DNA of 64,000 bases from Bactericera cockerelli (lineage: Eukaryota > Arthropoda > Insecta > Hemiptera > Triozidae). Under the pieces are notes generated by a model. That model had not been told where the DNA came from. It saw only the letters and a list, made by a program, of their open reading frames with translations, and made no database searches. Shown here piece by piece: positions 1 through 9,899 of the stretch (within the stretch, counting starts at the first letter, position 1; each line of letters begins with the position of its first letter). The position numbers and the translations under genes were made by a program. The stretch spans positions 6,075,284 through 6,139,283 of the forward strand of contig CM044967.1 in NCBI GenBank assembly GCA_024516035.1, read 5' to 3'.

Positions 1-107
1 TTCTTTTTTGCATTGTGAGTAATTTGTTCGTTTCAAAAAACTGCAGAGCTTCACTTTCCGGTCAAAATCATTGAAAACAGAAAAGTGAGAAGTTGTACTC
101 AACTTCT

Positions 108-300
108 ATGTATGTCTATTCTTTTTCTATTTATACTCAACTTCTATATATTTTTCTATTCTTTTTCATTTTTATTGTATATATTGTTTCCATTTTTTTC
201 ATTGTTAAAATAATTATTTGTACCTACTGTACATAATATTATGTCCATTTATATCTAAGAAAGTGTTGAATAATAACAATAATACTCAATTAAGGTACAT
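108..300 (+). mobile_element. element E 3' end (LINE/SINE-like tail), partial
   Basis: The block runs from a TTCTATTCTTTTTC motif through TTTTATTGTATATATTG and ATGTCCATTTATATCTAA to AGTGTTGAATAATAACAATAATA. The same series occurs at 46550-46685 and 21300-21413, where it follows a conserved hairpin and the motif CCGCCCTTTAGTTAGGACAT. Here the hairpin is missing, so only the distal part remains. The (AAT)n end suggests a target-primed retroposon tail. No coding capacity is visible. Confidence 0.6.
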
Positions 301-770
301 CAATGTACACAGAAAGGTGAAAAACATGGAAATAAATATTGTGCTACACAAGCAGTTGTAAAATAGGTGTGGTGTTATTTTTAACTACACATATTTTAAA
401 ATATTCCGACAATAGGTACTTATAAACAAAATACAATTAAATTGAATCTAGAAATTATTAACTTTAATAAGTAGTTTTGAACGTTAATAAGTAACTAAAC
501 CATGATGCATAGAAAGTCAGATGTACTGAAGGTAATTTATACTTTTCGATAAATAATGGTAATTCAGGTAATTCGACTACAAGTAATAATTATAAGAATT
601 AATTAATTACCTTGTGCTTTTCATTTTCTACGTGCAGTGTAAAAGTATTTATGAAAAGTCCGGAAAGTAAAGAGTTATAGGTACATGATAAATTATAAGT
701 AATATGTACAATAAACATGATACTAAAAATAAGATGATGAAAGTATTAATAATAATTATTATCCTATATT
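301..770. other. unassigned AT-rich sequence
   Basis: No gene, tRNA-like block or clear repeat structure was recognised. There are short T/A runs and isolated GTACAT/AGGTAC motifs common throughout the window. Confidence 0.5.
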
Positions 771-1480
771 ACTTCCGAGAAATTTCTAATATTAGAAATC
801 GGAAGTATTGTGTTCGTTTTTGTAAAAAAAAATATTTTTTTGCTCCGATTTCAATTTTTTTCATATTTCTGGACGTTTCATAACCTCCTGAGCAAATTTG
901 GTTTTGTGTCTGTCTGTCGGTCTGTCGGTCTGTCGTTCTGTCGGTCTGTTAAAACGATTCCTTGTAACGCGCAAATCTCGGAAACTACTCGACCGATTTT
1001 GATGAAATTTTGCACACATCTAGGAGACATTTTGTAGATGGTCCCATTTTAAATTCATTGAATTCGTACTAGCGGTTCTGGGTGAAAGAGACCATGCGCC
1101 TGACCACTAACTTTTTACTTAAATGCTTATATCTCGTGAACGGTACACCCGATTTTGATGAAATTTTGTATGTATATGCATAATATTGTTTTACACAGGC
1201 TTTTTATATTTACTTTTTAATTAATTATAATTTGACTCTTATATTTAAGAAAATCCGAAATTTTGGACAAAAAAGTCAAAAAATAAGGACCACAACTTGC
1301 CGATACAGAATTTTTTGTGGAATTTAGAATGTAGAAAAAACGGTTTTCTACCATTTAAAACAAATTTAAAGAAAATCGGTTGAGCCGTTTTGGAGATACA
1401 AGTAATTTACCATAAAATCTCAAAATTCACACGTGTACAAAATGTGCAACAATCACGAGGAAGTATTGTGTCCATAATTG
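771..1480. mobile_element. unclassified dispersed element with hairpin start
   Basis: The block opens with a palindrome at 771-806. Its core ATTTCTAATATTAGAAAT (782-799) is perfect and is flanked by ACTTCCG and CGGAAGT. A (GTCTGTCG)n stretch follows at about 909-948. The phrase CCGATTTTGATGAAATTTTG occurs twice (about 980 and 1150), each time after a CTCG-containing phrase. The end, GAGGAAGTATTGTGTCCAT, recurs twice at 46740-46785. The 771 hairpin recurs in diverged form at 63647. Only short frames are open. It looks like a degenerate transposable element, but no family is recognised. Confidence 0.4.
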
Positions 1481-1569
1481 GCAGTGTTTTTTTTATTTGT
1501 AAAAAACGAAATTTGTATTTCTTCTTATGATTGTTGTTGGTATTTGTTGTTTTCGGTACTGTTGTTGAT

Positions 1570-1830
1570 GTTTTCGTTATTTTTGTTGCTGAATTCGTTA
1601 TTTTGGGTTTGATGAATTCTTTGCTGTTATTAGTGAATACCAGTTGTAACTGTTAGTGGATTCGTAACTATTGTTAGTGAATTCGTTATTGTTGTTGGTG
1701 AATTCGTTATAATTGTTGGTGAATCCTTTATTGTCGTTGAATTTATTATTGTTTTTGGTGAATTCGCAGCTATTGTTGGTGATTTGGTTGCTGTTGTTAG
1801 TGAATTTTAACTGTTGTTGGTCTTGTTAAT
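1570..1830. repeat. degenerate minisatellite, unit ~21-24 bp
   Basis: Repeated variants of GTGAATTCGTTATTGTTGTTG with interspersed GTTGTTG runs, about ten units. Units diverge by substitutions and small indels, so the array looks old. No open frame spans it. Confidence 0.6.
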
Positions 1831-1869
1831 TTATGTTCTGCTGTTGTTGTTTTTCTCAAGTGTTTTTTA

Positions 1870-3640
1870 TTTAGGTATTATATACTTGTTGTAACTGTTA
1901 TAGCTGTGTATCTCGACGAGAAAAACTCACCTCACTTTATTAATTATTATCATTCTCGCGATATAATTTTAATTTCGCGCTGAAAGATAAACACGTCTAA
2001 ATTAAGATTCAGGTTATCTCTTTAAGAAAGGAAAACACATTTTAAAATTTAGAATATTAATAACGTTTTTTTATTTCTTTTAATAAGAAGAAACGCTCTC
2101 GTTTTTCTCTTGTGTTCTTTATGTAAAACGTTTTGATTCTTTCTCTCGTTTAATAATATATAAATACCAACAAAAAAAATAAATATATAGGGATGATTTT
2201 TCTTGATTCCTCAGACGAGTGGAGACTAAAGGAAGATAATTTTTAATTTTTTCACAAAAGAAGAGATTGCTACGTTGCCATAATCTACTTGGAAATTGAA
2301 AGACGAATAAAATAATATTTAGTTATTTATTTCGCAATCCAATCGCCTTTTTTACATATTTTAGAACAATATTATGCACTCCTTTTTGGATAAGAGTAAC
2401 AATTGTATCTTCCACGTCCAACATATATCCTGAGATCATTGAAATTGTATTTCTTGTTTGTTTTGTATATAGACATTATCTTAGTTAAAAACTTGAAGAA
2501 CACTAAATTAATACTAAAATTAATAAAGAAGGTTAACATGAATGAAGTTTAAAAATTTGAAAATATTTAAAGAATTTCGGCTAAGGACCAAATTACGAGT
2601 ATTATACCTCAAGTTCTTTAGTATAGGTACCTACGCTGTGTTGGTTGACGAATTGAGAGGACTGACTTAATGTAATGTAACATATTTTGAAATGTATTTT
2701 ATCTGTACATATTTATACAACATGTATGTACACAATTAGGCATAAGAATAATATATTTGTTGTATTTATTTCTTCTTCATAATTGTGCAAAATCGTGACA
2801 TCACAACTACTCAAACTCGCTTTACTTACTATCTGCCTTACTTGGAACTTCAACCACCGACAATTAGAAAGCCCTATTATGAAACATTCAGTACTAATTT
2901 AGGAGCTACTTTGACATAACTTAGAGCTTATGGTAAAGTCTTTGTATATTTGTCAATTTGTATTAATCCTATAAAATATAAAAGACCTGTTTGATTGCGT
3001 GCTGCAGTAAAGGGACTTTTCAGTCTTACCTCGGCAGTACAAACAACGTATATTCTATTCTAATTGTAAATCATAAAATAAAATAAAATTTTAAATTTTT
3101 TTTAATAAAATCATGGAACTATGGCGCTGTCCCACTTTCTGTACCAAAGCTTTATTTCTCTGATCTCAGAATTTCGCACGAGCTCAGGAGAGAACTATTA
3201 AAATGTACTGTTGGAATAAAGTATAATATATTATTCAATTCAATTAATTCTTTCGTGGAAAAAGGTATAGAATTACCTTATTTTTCTACTGTCGGATTAG
3301 AATAGAGTCCCATTACCCCAACAGTTTAAGCTGTCTCTCCTTCTATCACAGGGAATGCCAAGAGCTGTTAGTGAAATGAGACTCCCACTTTCGAAAGTCT
3401 TAATAGAGTAGATTGTGAATAATAAATTATTTCTACTATCTTGAATTGACTATAAAATGTGTCGGAAGAGTAAGTGAATAAGAAGTGATCCCTTTGAATC
3501 ATTACAGACAGAGTTATACTCTTTTGCTATGAGAATCAGTATTAGTATAAACAGAATACTAGTATTAAAAAATATCATTACGTATACAACTAAACATAGA
3601 TAATAAATGTACAATGTAAGTGTATGTATAAACAAAACTA
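1870..3640. other. unassigned AT-rich sequence
   Basis: No coding segment, tRNA-like block or convincing repeat was seen. T-rich and A-rich runs alternate. Confidence 0.45.
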
Positions 3641-3654
3641 TAATAATAATAACC

Positions 3655-3925
3655 AAACTGCGAGGAATGCTGGTACCGCTGCAGAAATGGCTGTCCAAAG
3701 AAAACATGGAAAGCATTCAGACAAAGTCAAGAGGAAGGACACGAATGGTTAAAGACGATTTGGAAGAAAATGATTGAAAAAAAAACAGGGGACACAAGAT
3801 AGAAGAGCTACCTAACAGAGAGGATCAGTTTGACTATCCAGAGGGGCAATGCTGCCAGTGTGTTGTCAGCATTACCATCAGCAGAATTGTAGTCATTGTT
3901 TTATTTATAAATAAATAAATACTTT
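3655..3925 (+). mobile_element. possible LINE 3'-end remnant
   Basis: A less AT-rich block contains short peptide-like stretches in shifting frames, for example a segment translating as ERISLTIQRGNAASVLSALP at about 3819-3880. It ends at TTTATTTATAAATAAATAAATA, a possible poly(A)-signal-rich 3' end. I cannot name the family, and the frames are broken. The alternative is unrelated unique sequence of slightly higher GC. Confidence 0.25.
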
Positions 3926-4679
3926 TACGTATTGTAATATTGTATTTGGTTTTTAAAAAAATATCAAAATATTATATTCAACATTTATTAATATATTATT
4001 AAATAGGTACATTCATAAATACATATCCGCAGACCGCATATCCCACATAAATGCATGTACTTATGTGCAATTGATGTGCATCCCACGACACAAGGACCAT
4101 ACTTCATAGGTGGGATGAAGTGGGATGACGACAGCTAAGACAGCTAAGAAACTAGGATAAGTTCAATTAAAAATATTATGAATATGTAACTATCATTGTT
4201 ATATATCTTTCAACAATTTACTTGTCATGTATTAAATAAATAAAAATAATAATAAAAAATATACCTACATTTGAGAGGTATTCTGATATTTCAGCTTTCA
4301 GATACATAGTTCGAATCCAACTGGCTTCATGGATTTTTCCTCCTTCATTTGATTCAAAATCTAGCCTGTTAATCAACCTAGCACCGACCATCCTTCTACC
4401 AATAAACATCGGTAATATCAACACAGAAGACAGTATAGGTTTCATTTTGAACAGAAAAAATAGGAAAAAACAAGGTCTGATGTTTCCAAATAAACACCAT
4501 ATGGGCAGTCTCGGGGGAAATTTTCCGCCAAAAAGGGGTAATAAACTGTTGGGCCTGCAGCTGTCAGTCATATTTATAAAGGCGGAGGGGATTCTCAGTA
4601 AAATATTTATTTTCATGAAGGTATAAAAGGTACAAAGGTACTCTAGAGAAGGGAGGAACGTTGAGTGTATGAAATATAC

Positions 4680-4985
4680 TGGACATGATTAGAAGTGGGA
4701 TAAATAAGAGATTATTTTTAATAAATATAAGATTAATATATTCTGGATAAAATATAAGAGATTAATATTGGGATTATTAAGATATTCATATTGGGATGAA
4801 TCTTATGAATAAGAGATTAATATTGGGATGAATATGTAGGGTTGGAGACTATTATTATGATTTAAATATAAAATATTTATATTGTTATGGATAAAAGCTT
4901 AATATTGGGATAGATAATAATAAAAGCATACTGGGATAAATAAGAGATTCATATTGAGATATGAATACCTAGTCGTAATACCTAG
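4680..4985 (+). repeat. degenerate tandem array of AAGAGATTAATATTGGGAT
   Basis: The phrase AAGAGATTAATATTGGGAT and variants recur about nine times with irregular spacing. Sub-phrases include GATAAATAAGAGATT and ATTGGGATGAATA. The array is too degenerate for a fixed period, and no open frame follows it. Confidence 0.5.
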
Positions 4986-5439
4986 CTCAATATGAATATC
5001 TTACGTGTACGCGTATATTCCAAAAAATGGAACACGATATTCCACTCTTTGTGTAGTTTAGTGTAGGCAAACAGCACTGGATAGCACTGGGCACATGTTG
5101 AATTAGTAATGTTGTGGTCGTAATAAAAAATATTGCAAACATAGATACGGTAAAATAGCTCGAGGGATCCAAATGTTGTAGGCATGAGGCTGAAATGAGT
5201 TGTAAAGGCCCCCACAGTTTTGGTTTTGAAATTTTCAGGTAAATAGTCGTTCTACAGAACCTTATTCATGAGAATAATAGACCTTATAACTTATGTATAT
5301 GACCCGCAAAAAATACTTTGAAGTTCTTTTATAGAAACCTTTTGTTTGCGGTGATGTTTTACATTGTAACATTCTAGTGGCCGGATTATTAAATATAAGT
5401 GGTTCCTCAAGATATAACATAACAGAGTTAAGCGCTTGT

Positions 5440-5760
5440 CAGCCTCCGTGGCGTAACGGTTGTGACTACTGCCCGTAGTCCAGAGATTCCGAGTTCGACT
5501 CCCGGTTGGAGCAGACTTTTCGAAGAAATTTCTGTTCTCTCCAAATACGTGATGGCATTTCCGGCTCTATCCAGGCTGGGTGAGGTTAATGTGGGTAGCT
5601 GGTACGATTCCCAGCGAATGGAGGGTAGCACCCCCGTCCTAATCAGGACGTTAAAAAGAAATAGAATCGTTGGCGTTAAGAAGGGCATCCAGCCATAAAA
5701 AACGTGCTCCACCCTACCAACCTCAACCATGAGGTTGAACAATGCCGACCCCAAAAGCAA
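5440..5760 (+). mobile_element. SINE-A, tRNA-headed with RTE-like tail
   Basis: The tRNA-like head starts CAGCCTCCGTGGCGTAACGG and includes a B-box-like GAGTTCGACTC. A body follows with CAGGCTGGGTGAGGTTAATG and the palindrome-like CCGTCCTAATCAGGACG. The 3' part, GGCGTTAAGAAGGGCATCCA, then CAACCTCAACCATGAGGTTG, matches the other SINE-A copies. The terminal AAGAAG run seen at 58421 is missing here, so this copy is slightly 3'-truncated. Confidence 0.85.
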
Positions 5761-5844
5761 CATAAGCTAATATAGGATAAAGTCAAGGGAGATATACATT
5801 ATATAATAAGCGGTTCTTCAAGTCGGACTATAGTACGCTATGGT

Positions 5845-6088
5845 TGGTTTTTTTTTGGGGGGTTTAACGTCGCTTTCAACTGCATGGTCATATCACGACG
5901 GGTGTGTTACCCTCCATTCGCAGGAAACTCACAAACCTGCTACCCACAGCAACCTCACCCAGTCTGGGTTGGGCCGGAGTGCCATCATCACGAAGTCTTC
6001 ACCTCGCTGGACGTTGCTTAACTTCGGTGATCCTACACGAACTGGTGCATTCAACGTGCCGTCGACGCTGGCAGGCTTATCTTTGTTG
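5845..6088 (+). mobile_element. element G (dispersed retroposon)
   Basis: A T/G-run start is followed by GTCGCTTTCAACTGCATGG, TCATATCACGACGGG, then CTACCCACAGCAACCTCACC and GGACGTTGCTTAACTTCGG, ending near CGTGCCGTCGACGCTGGCAG. The same order occurs at 25488, 27213 and 59931, and in reverse at 48583. It seems to be nested inside element Z-like sequence: the left flank has TTCAAGTCGGACTATAGTAC and the right flank ATCCTATTTTATAATTCGG. It has no protein-coding capacity. Confidence 0.7.
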
Positions 6089-6384
6089 TAATCCTATTTT
6101 ATAATTCGGCACTTTAGTCCTTTCCCGCGCAGTTAAACCAATGAGAGAAAGCTTTACGGATTCAGTTTTCTAAAAATCTGTTCATGATACAAGCAAGTTA
6201 AAAGCAAGTATTTGTCTTGAAATCCTACTGTTACTTTGAGTGAAGGACCCGCCTAATAAGCGTAGGGTGCCGTAGACAGTTTATGAAAAATGAAAATATC
6301 GCCAAGTCATAGAAAAAGAATAAAGGCTAAAAGCCTAATTATAAAATAGGATTAGATTTAACCTAAGTACCTATCCCTTAATTT

Positions 6385-6990
6385 GCACTAAAGAGCGCTG
6401 TTTTTGGTTTAAACCCTGACTTCAGGGCGTGTCTGGCTTAGTATATATCTTTAATCCTGTTTCCTTAGCTTATTTTTAATCCTGTTTCATAAGGTGGTGC
6501 TAAGTTTTTGAAAACGCACTTATCCTACATTAAATTCATCTACTTGGCTTTTGCAACCTCAATTCGCTACATGAAATCCTGAACAACCTCGCAACCTCAT
6601 TTTACTTCTATCTCTCTCTATCTTTTATGATTTATAGTTAATAATGTATGCAGTTTTGCGTTCCTCGTATATGTAGGTATGTGCCTTCTTCGTGTATGAA
6701 TTCTTATGATACTTTTTTGCCATTTTTTCCTTGCTCTATTTTGAACTTTAAAGTGTAATTTCTCTATTTATAATTATTCGTTGTCTTCTTTTTCAATTTC
6801 TCTATATTTTTTCATCCTTTTCCAGACTTTTCACATTTCTAGTCACTTGTCAACTAACTCCTCACTAATCACTTTACCAGGCCACTGATTTAGGGCCAAA
6901 TTATGAAACAAGATTTAAGTGATAAGCCAGACACGCCCTCAAGTCGGAGTTTCAACCAATCAGAGCACCATAGCCCGAGTTGAGGGTAAC
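6385..6990. mobile_element. element Z, non-autonomous with inverted ends
   Basis: ACTTCAGGGCGTGTCTGGCTTA at 6419-6440 is the reverse complement of 6923-6944 with one mismatch. Similarity continues outward (GGTTTAAACC.. opposite GTTTCAACCAATCAGAGC) and inward (ATCCTGTTTC opposite GAAACAAGAT). Related single ends with AAGTCGGAGTTTCAACCAATC are at 51067, 56990 and 58354. The interior has no transposase frame, so it would be a MITE or foldback element. Confidence 0.55.
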
Positions 6991-7369
6991 ACAGAACACT
7001 CGAATACCATGTCAACAATTCACCATTATGTATTACGCCAATTATACAACAAATTTTCTTAATTATTACTTTTTTTATATCAAGTACATACTGCATGATA
7101 CCAGAACATATGGATTCATTTATGATTTCATTAACCGAAACCAAATTCATATTTAACTAATCATAAATATGTATATATGTAAGTTTTCACTTTTATTATG
7201 TATTAATTGTAATTTTATTTGGCTTTAATAACCTATAATTAATTAGAACCCTTTGGCTGTATGGAATGGCCTACCAATGCCAAAAAACTAAATATCAGGT
7301 ACTAACAAGTCTTGTTATATCACCAACTTATAAAAGTGTTCCCTCCCTTCCCTTTGCGACTGAACACCA

Positions 7370-7640
7370 CTCCAAACTTCTCTGACTAGGATGTCATCCG
7401 CTAAAACAAAGCATTCCCTTTCTAACCGCACATTTTCCACCCTCCCCGAACTACCGTACACTCCAACCAGGCGCGGTCAGTGCTAAGGAGCTGTGGAACT
7501 GCGTCACACCCAGACGAAGGGGAAAAAAGTGTGCTTTTTCAAGTCCCAGCTCGTACATAATGAAAATCATTACACATTTCTAGAATGATTAATTTATAAT
7601 TATAAAGAGTGTCATATTAAACAAACTCAAAATCTTTAGG
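7370..7640 (+). mobile_element. possible LINE C-terminus/3' UTR remnant
   Basis: A GC-richer stretch contains a short frame with ELWNCVTPRRRGKKCAFSS (about 7485-7545). Its ELWN motif resembles the conserved C-terminal 'LWNSLP' region of CR1/Jockey-type LINEs. The following block, GAAAATCATTACACATTTCT to AACAAACTCAAAATCTTTAGG, has a second diverged copy at 16975-17100. Frames are broken. The family cannot be assigned. Confidence 0.35.
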
Positions 7641-7686
7641 TACTAAAAGAGCGACGCTATAGCCACATTTTTCTTTCCAACCAAAG

Positions 7687-7783
7687 TTAACCAAACTGGA
7701 ATAAAATGAACTAATCTGGAAGCTAGTCGTTTTTCTTTTGGAAGAGGAAATTTTTCCTCTTCTCTCTTCCAGTTTGGTTAACC
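7687..7783. repeat. inverted repeat with nested palindrome
   Basis: GTTAACCAAACTGGAA near 7687 pairs perfectly with TTCCAGTTTGGTTAAC near 7768. The palindrome-like AAGAGGAAATTTTTCCTCTT lies between them at about 7742. The structure could fold into a cruciform and may be the core of a small foldback element. Confidence 0.65.
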
Positions 7784-8450
7784 AAAATGGAAGTAGAAAC
7801 TTCTTGCTTCCAGTTCTTTTATAGGTTAAGTCCATTGTTTATCTTTAAAAGTACCGAAACGCATTTTTCTTTCACGAATGTGGTGAAGTTGACCTTCGAA
7901 TAGAATGGAAATATTTGGAAATATCGAACCTGGGAAAAAAAATTATCCAAGAGAAAAATACCCCTATTAATTCCATTTTTGTCCGGTTTATGTGGCAGCC
8001 TGACTCGGTCCGACCGCGCCTGACTCCGACTGGAAAATACCGTACGTGCAGAGTAAATACCGTGCATTTTCTGAAACATTGCCCTGAATTTTCCCAGAAC
8101 GCTAGCCACAAGTTTCTCCGGGAGCCATCTTAATTATATGGCAGAGAAAGCAGCCCTTGCGGGGAATGGGACCGCACCTCTGTGGTACTACTTAATATAG
8201 GAAACCATGTGGGAGGATATTTATATTATCTTGTTGCCCTTTTATTGCTCACTGTGCTCTCTTTATTTGCCCCTTCACCTAAGACTGCAAAGTCCCATAA
8301 GTTAGTCTTGTGGAGATAAATTGCCATGTTCCTCGCTACCTTCTTTATTTAAGCAGTTTAAGCTATCAGCTAGGACTGGTTTATTTTTATAGTCTCTTTT
8401 ATAGTTCATACACTTCTTACTGTTTCTCTGTCGGCTTATTTAATATTATT

Positions 8451-8754
8451 AGTAGTCACCGTGGCAGAGTGAGTTAGCGCGCTAGGCATTGCACACACGG
8501 TGACCTGGGTTCGATCCCCAGCGGGGCAGGAATTTTTCTGCTCTGTACTTGGATGTTCGGGGTCCACTCATACCTCGTGAGGAAAAATGAGTAGTTACTT
8601 GTATGAGTAACGACCATTGGCGGCATTACCAGAGTAAAAAGAAATTGATGTAATAGAATAATTCGAAATGTAAAGGAGGCTCTTAGTAATGCTGCGCTAC
8701 CCACAAAAATTGTGAAGAGGCCTTGTGCTTCACCACAAATAAATTAATACATAC
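8451..8754 (+). mobile_element. SINE-C, full-length with 8-bp TSD
   Basis: The tRNA-like head has an A-box-like region GTGGCAGAGTGAGTTAGCGC and a B box GGTTCGATCCC. The body includes CTGTACTTGGATGTTCGGGG and CGTGAGGAAAAATGAGTAG, and it ends in an ATAC tail. It is flanked by an ATATTATT duplication at 8443-8450 and 8755-8762. It is close to the copy at 59263 over the whole ~305 bp, so the family expanded relatively recently. Confidence 0.9.
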
Positions 8755-8930
8755 ATATTATTAATATTTGTGACTGTTTAACACTTAACATACATTACTT
8801 TTACGACTTTACGAATATCTTTTTCAAAAATATGAGAATTTGGCCATTGAATAGTACCATTATCAGTTTATAAGTATTAGTCAATGAGCTAGAATATCGG
8901 TTAGCTATCTCTAGACATAGTCCGCCAACA

Positions 8931-9074
8931 ACCGACCTCAGTAGCTTGATCGATAACGCAGCGGACTTGTAACATGGAGGTCGGTGGTTCAAGTCTCGGT
9001 TTCAGTGCAGATTTAGTAAAGCGAGTTTGAGTAGTTGTGCTATCACGGAAGTGATTAACACAAATATGATAACT
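8931..9074 (+). mobile_element. SINE-B, tRNA-derived
   Basis: The head is ACCGACCTCAGTAGCTTGAT, with CGGACTTGTAAC in the anticodon-arm position and B box GGTTCAAGTCTC. The body is TTTAGTAAAGCGAGTTTGAG then TATCACGGAAGTGATTAACA. Other copies lie at 15420, 47571, 57061, 57291 and 62029. The continuation past the tRNA-like part and the weak acceptor stem argue against a functional tRNA gene. Confidence 0.85.
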
Positions 9075-9109
9075 TGGCCCGCCAATTAAACTATTGGTCT
9101 TCTCTAGTA

Positions 9110-9395
9110 CCCCAGTCAGGCGACTGGTCTACTCCCTGTTAGACCAGTTAAACTGGGAGAAGACTAGTGTCCCGCTGGAGGACTATAAACAGCGAACAGA
9201 CTAGCCAACCTTACAAGCCAGGCTAGCTTGCAGTTTCCTAAGGGTTTAATGGCTTATAAAGAAAAGTCCAAGTCCTCATGATGGTTGATCGCACATAGAA
9301 ATATGTGGTTCAGGACGAGCTAACTTTGAAATAAAGTTGGCTGGAGACCATCACTCACCCCTCCAGCTGTAGCCAAGCTGGCTACAACAACAACT
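9110..9395 (+). mobile_element. element F, retroposon with (CAA)n tail
   Basis: The block GGACTATAAACAGCGAACAG, then CTAAGGGTTTAATGGCTTAT, TTGATCGCACATAGAAATATG, and finally GCTGTAGCCAAGCTGGCTAC plus CAACAACAA is shared with 13383, 26974 (reverse) and 54397. The 3' end contains a GTAGCCAAGCTGGCTAC palindrome just before the CAA tail. No ORF is present, and the head is not clearly tRNA-derived. Confidence 0.8.
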
Positions 9396-9843
9396 CCCTG
9401 TTTTTAGGTAAACCAAAATTTGGCTTTTTTTTACATTTTTTACTTATCCCAAGAAAAGAAAAAAACTTACCACTTTGACCCAAATCTTCGGATGCCACCG
9501 AAACAGTTAAAATCCTTCTAGCTACAATTCACCAAAACGTATTTCACTACGCCAGGAATGCCACGATATTAGATTATTCTCTCGCGAAGAGATTACCTAC
9601 GGTATATTTTTCCAATACAAATATTGCAAATTTATCTTATGGTGTATGATCGCATCTTATTCAGCGCCCTAGGACATATTTGTATAGCTAGAAAATTGAA
9701 TAACCCCAAAAACGCCCTATACGTTGTGAACCGCCAAGAAATGTCATTTCCAATTCTAAATTTGTCCACAATGCAAATTAGGATGAAATAATTTGTAGCT
9801 ATCATGTTTCAAAGCATTTTGAAAAAGTTCTTGTTACTAAACC

Positions 9844-9847
<4 letters not shown>

Positions 9848-9883
<36 letters not shown>

Positions 9884-9884
9884 A
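9848..9884 (+). repeat. (GA)n microsatellite
   Basis: Perfect (AG)n run of about 18 units, then GGGAG, followed by an A-rich stretch. Confidence 0.9.
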
Positions 9885-9899
9885 AAAAGAAAAGTAAAA

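Noticed and set aside
5428..5763. Proteins on either strand over SINE-A copies
   Set aside because: The same short frames arise at other SINE-A copies because the repeat itself lacks stops. Noncoding.
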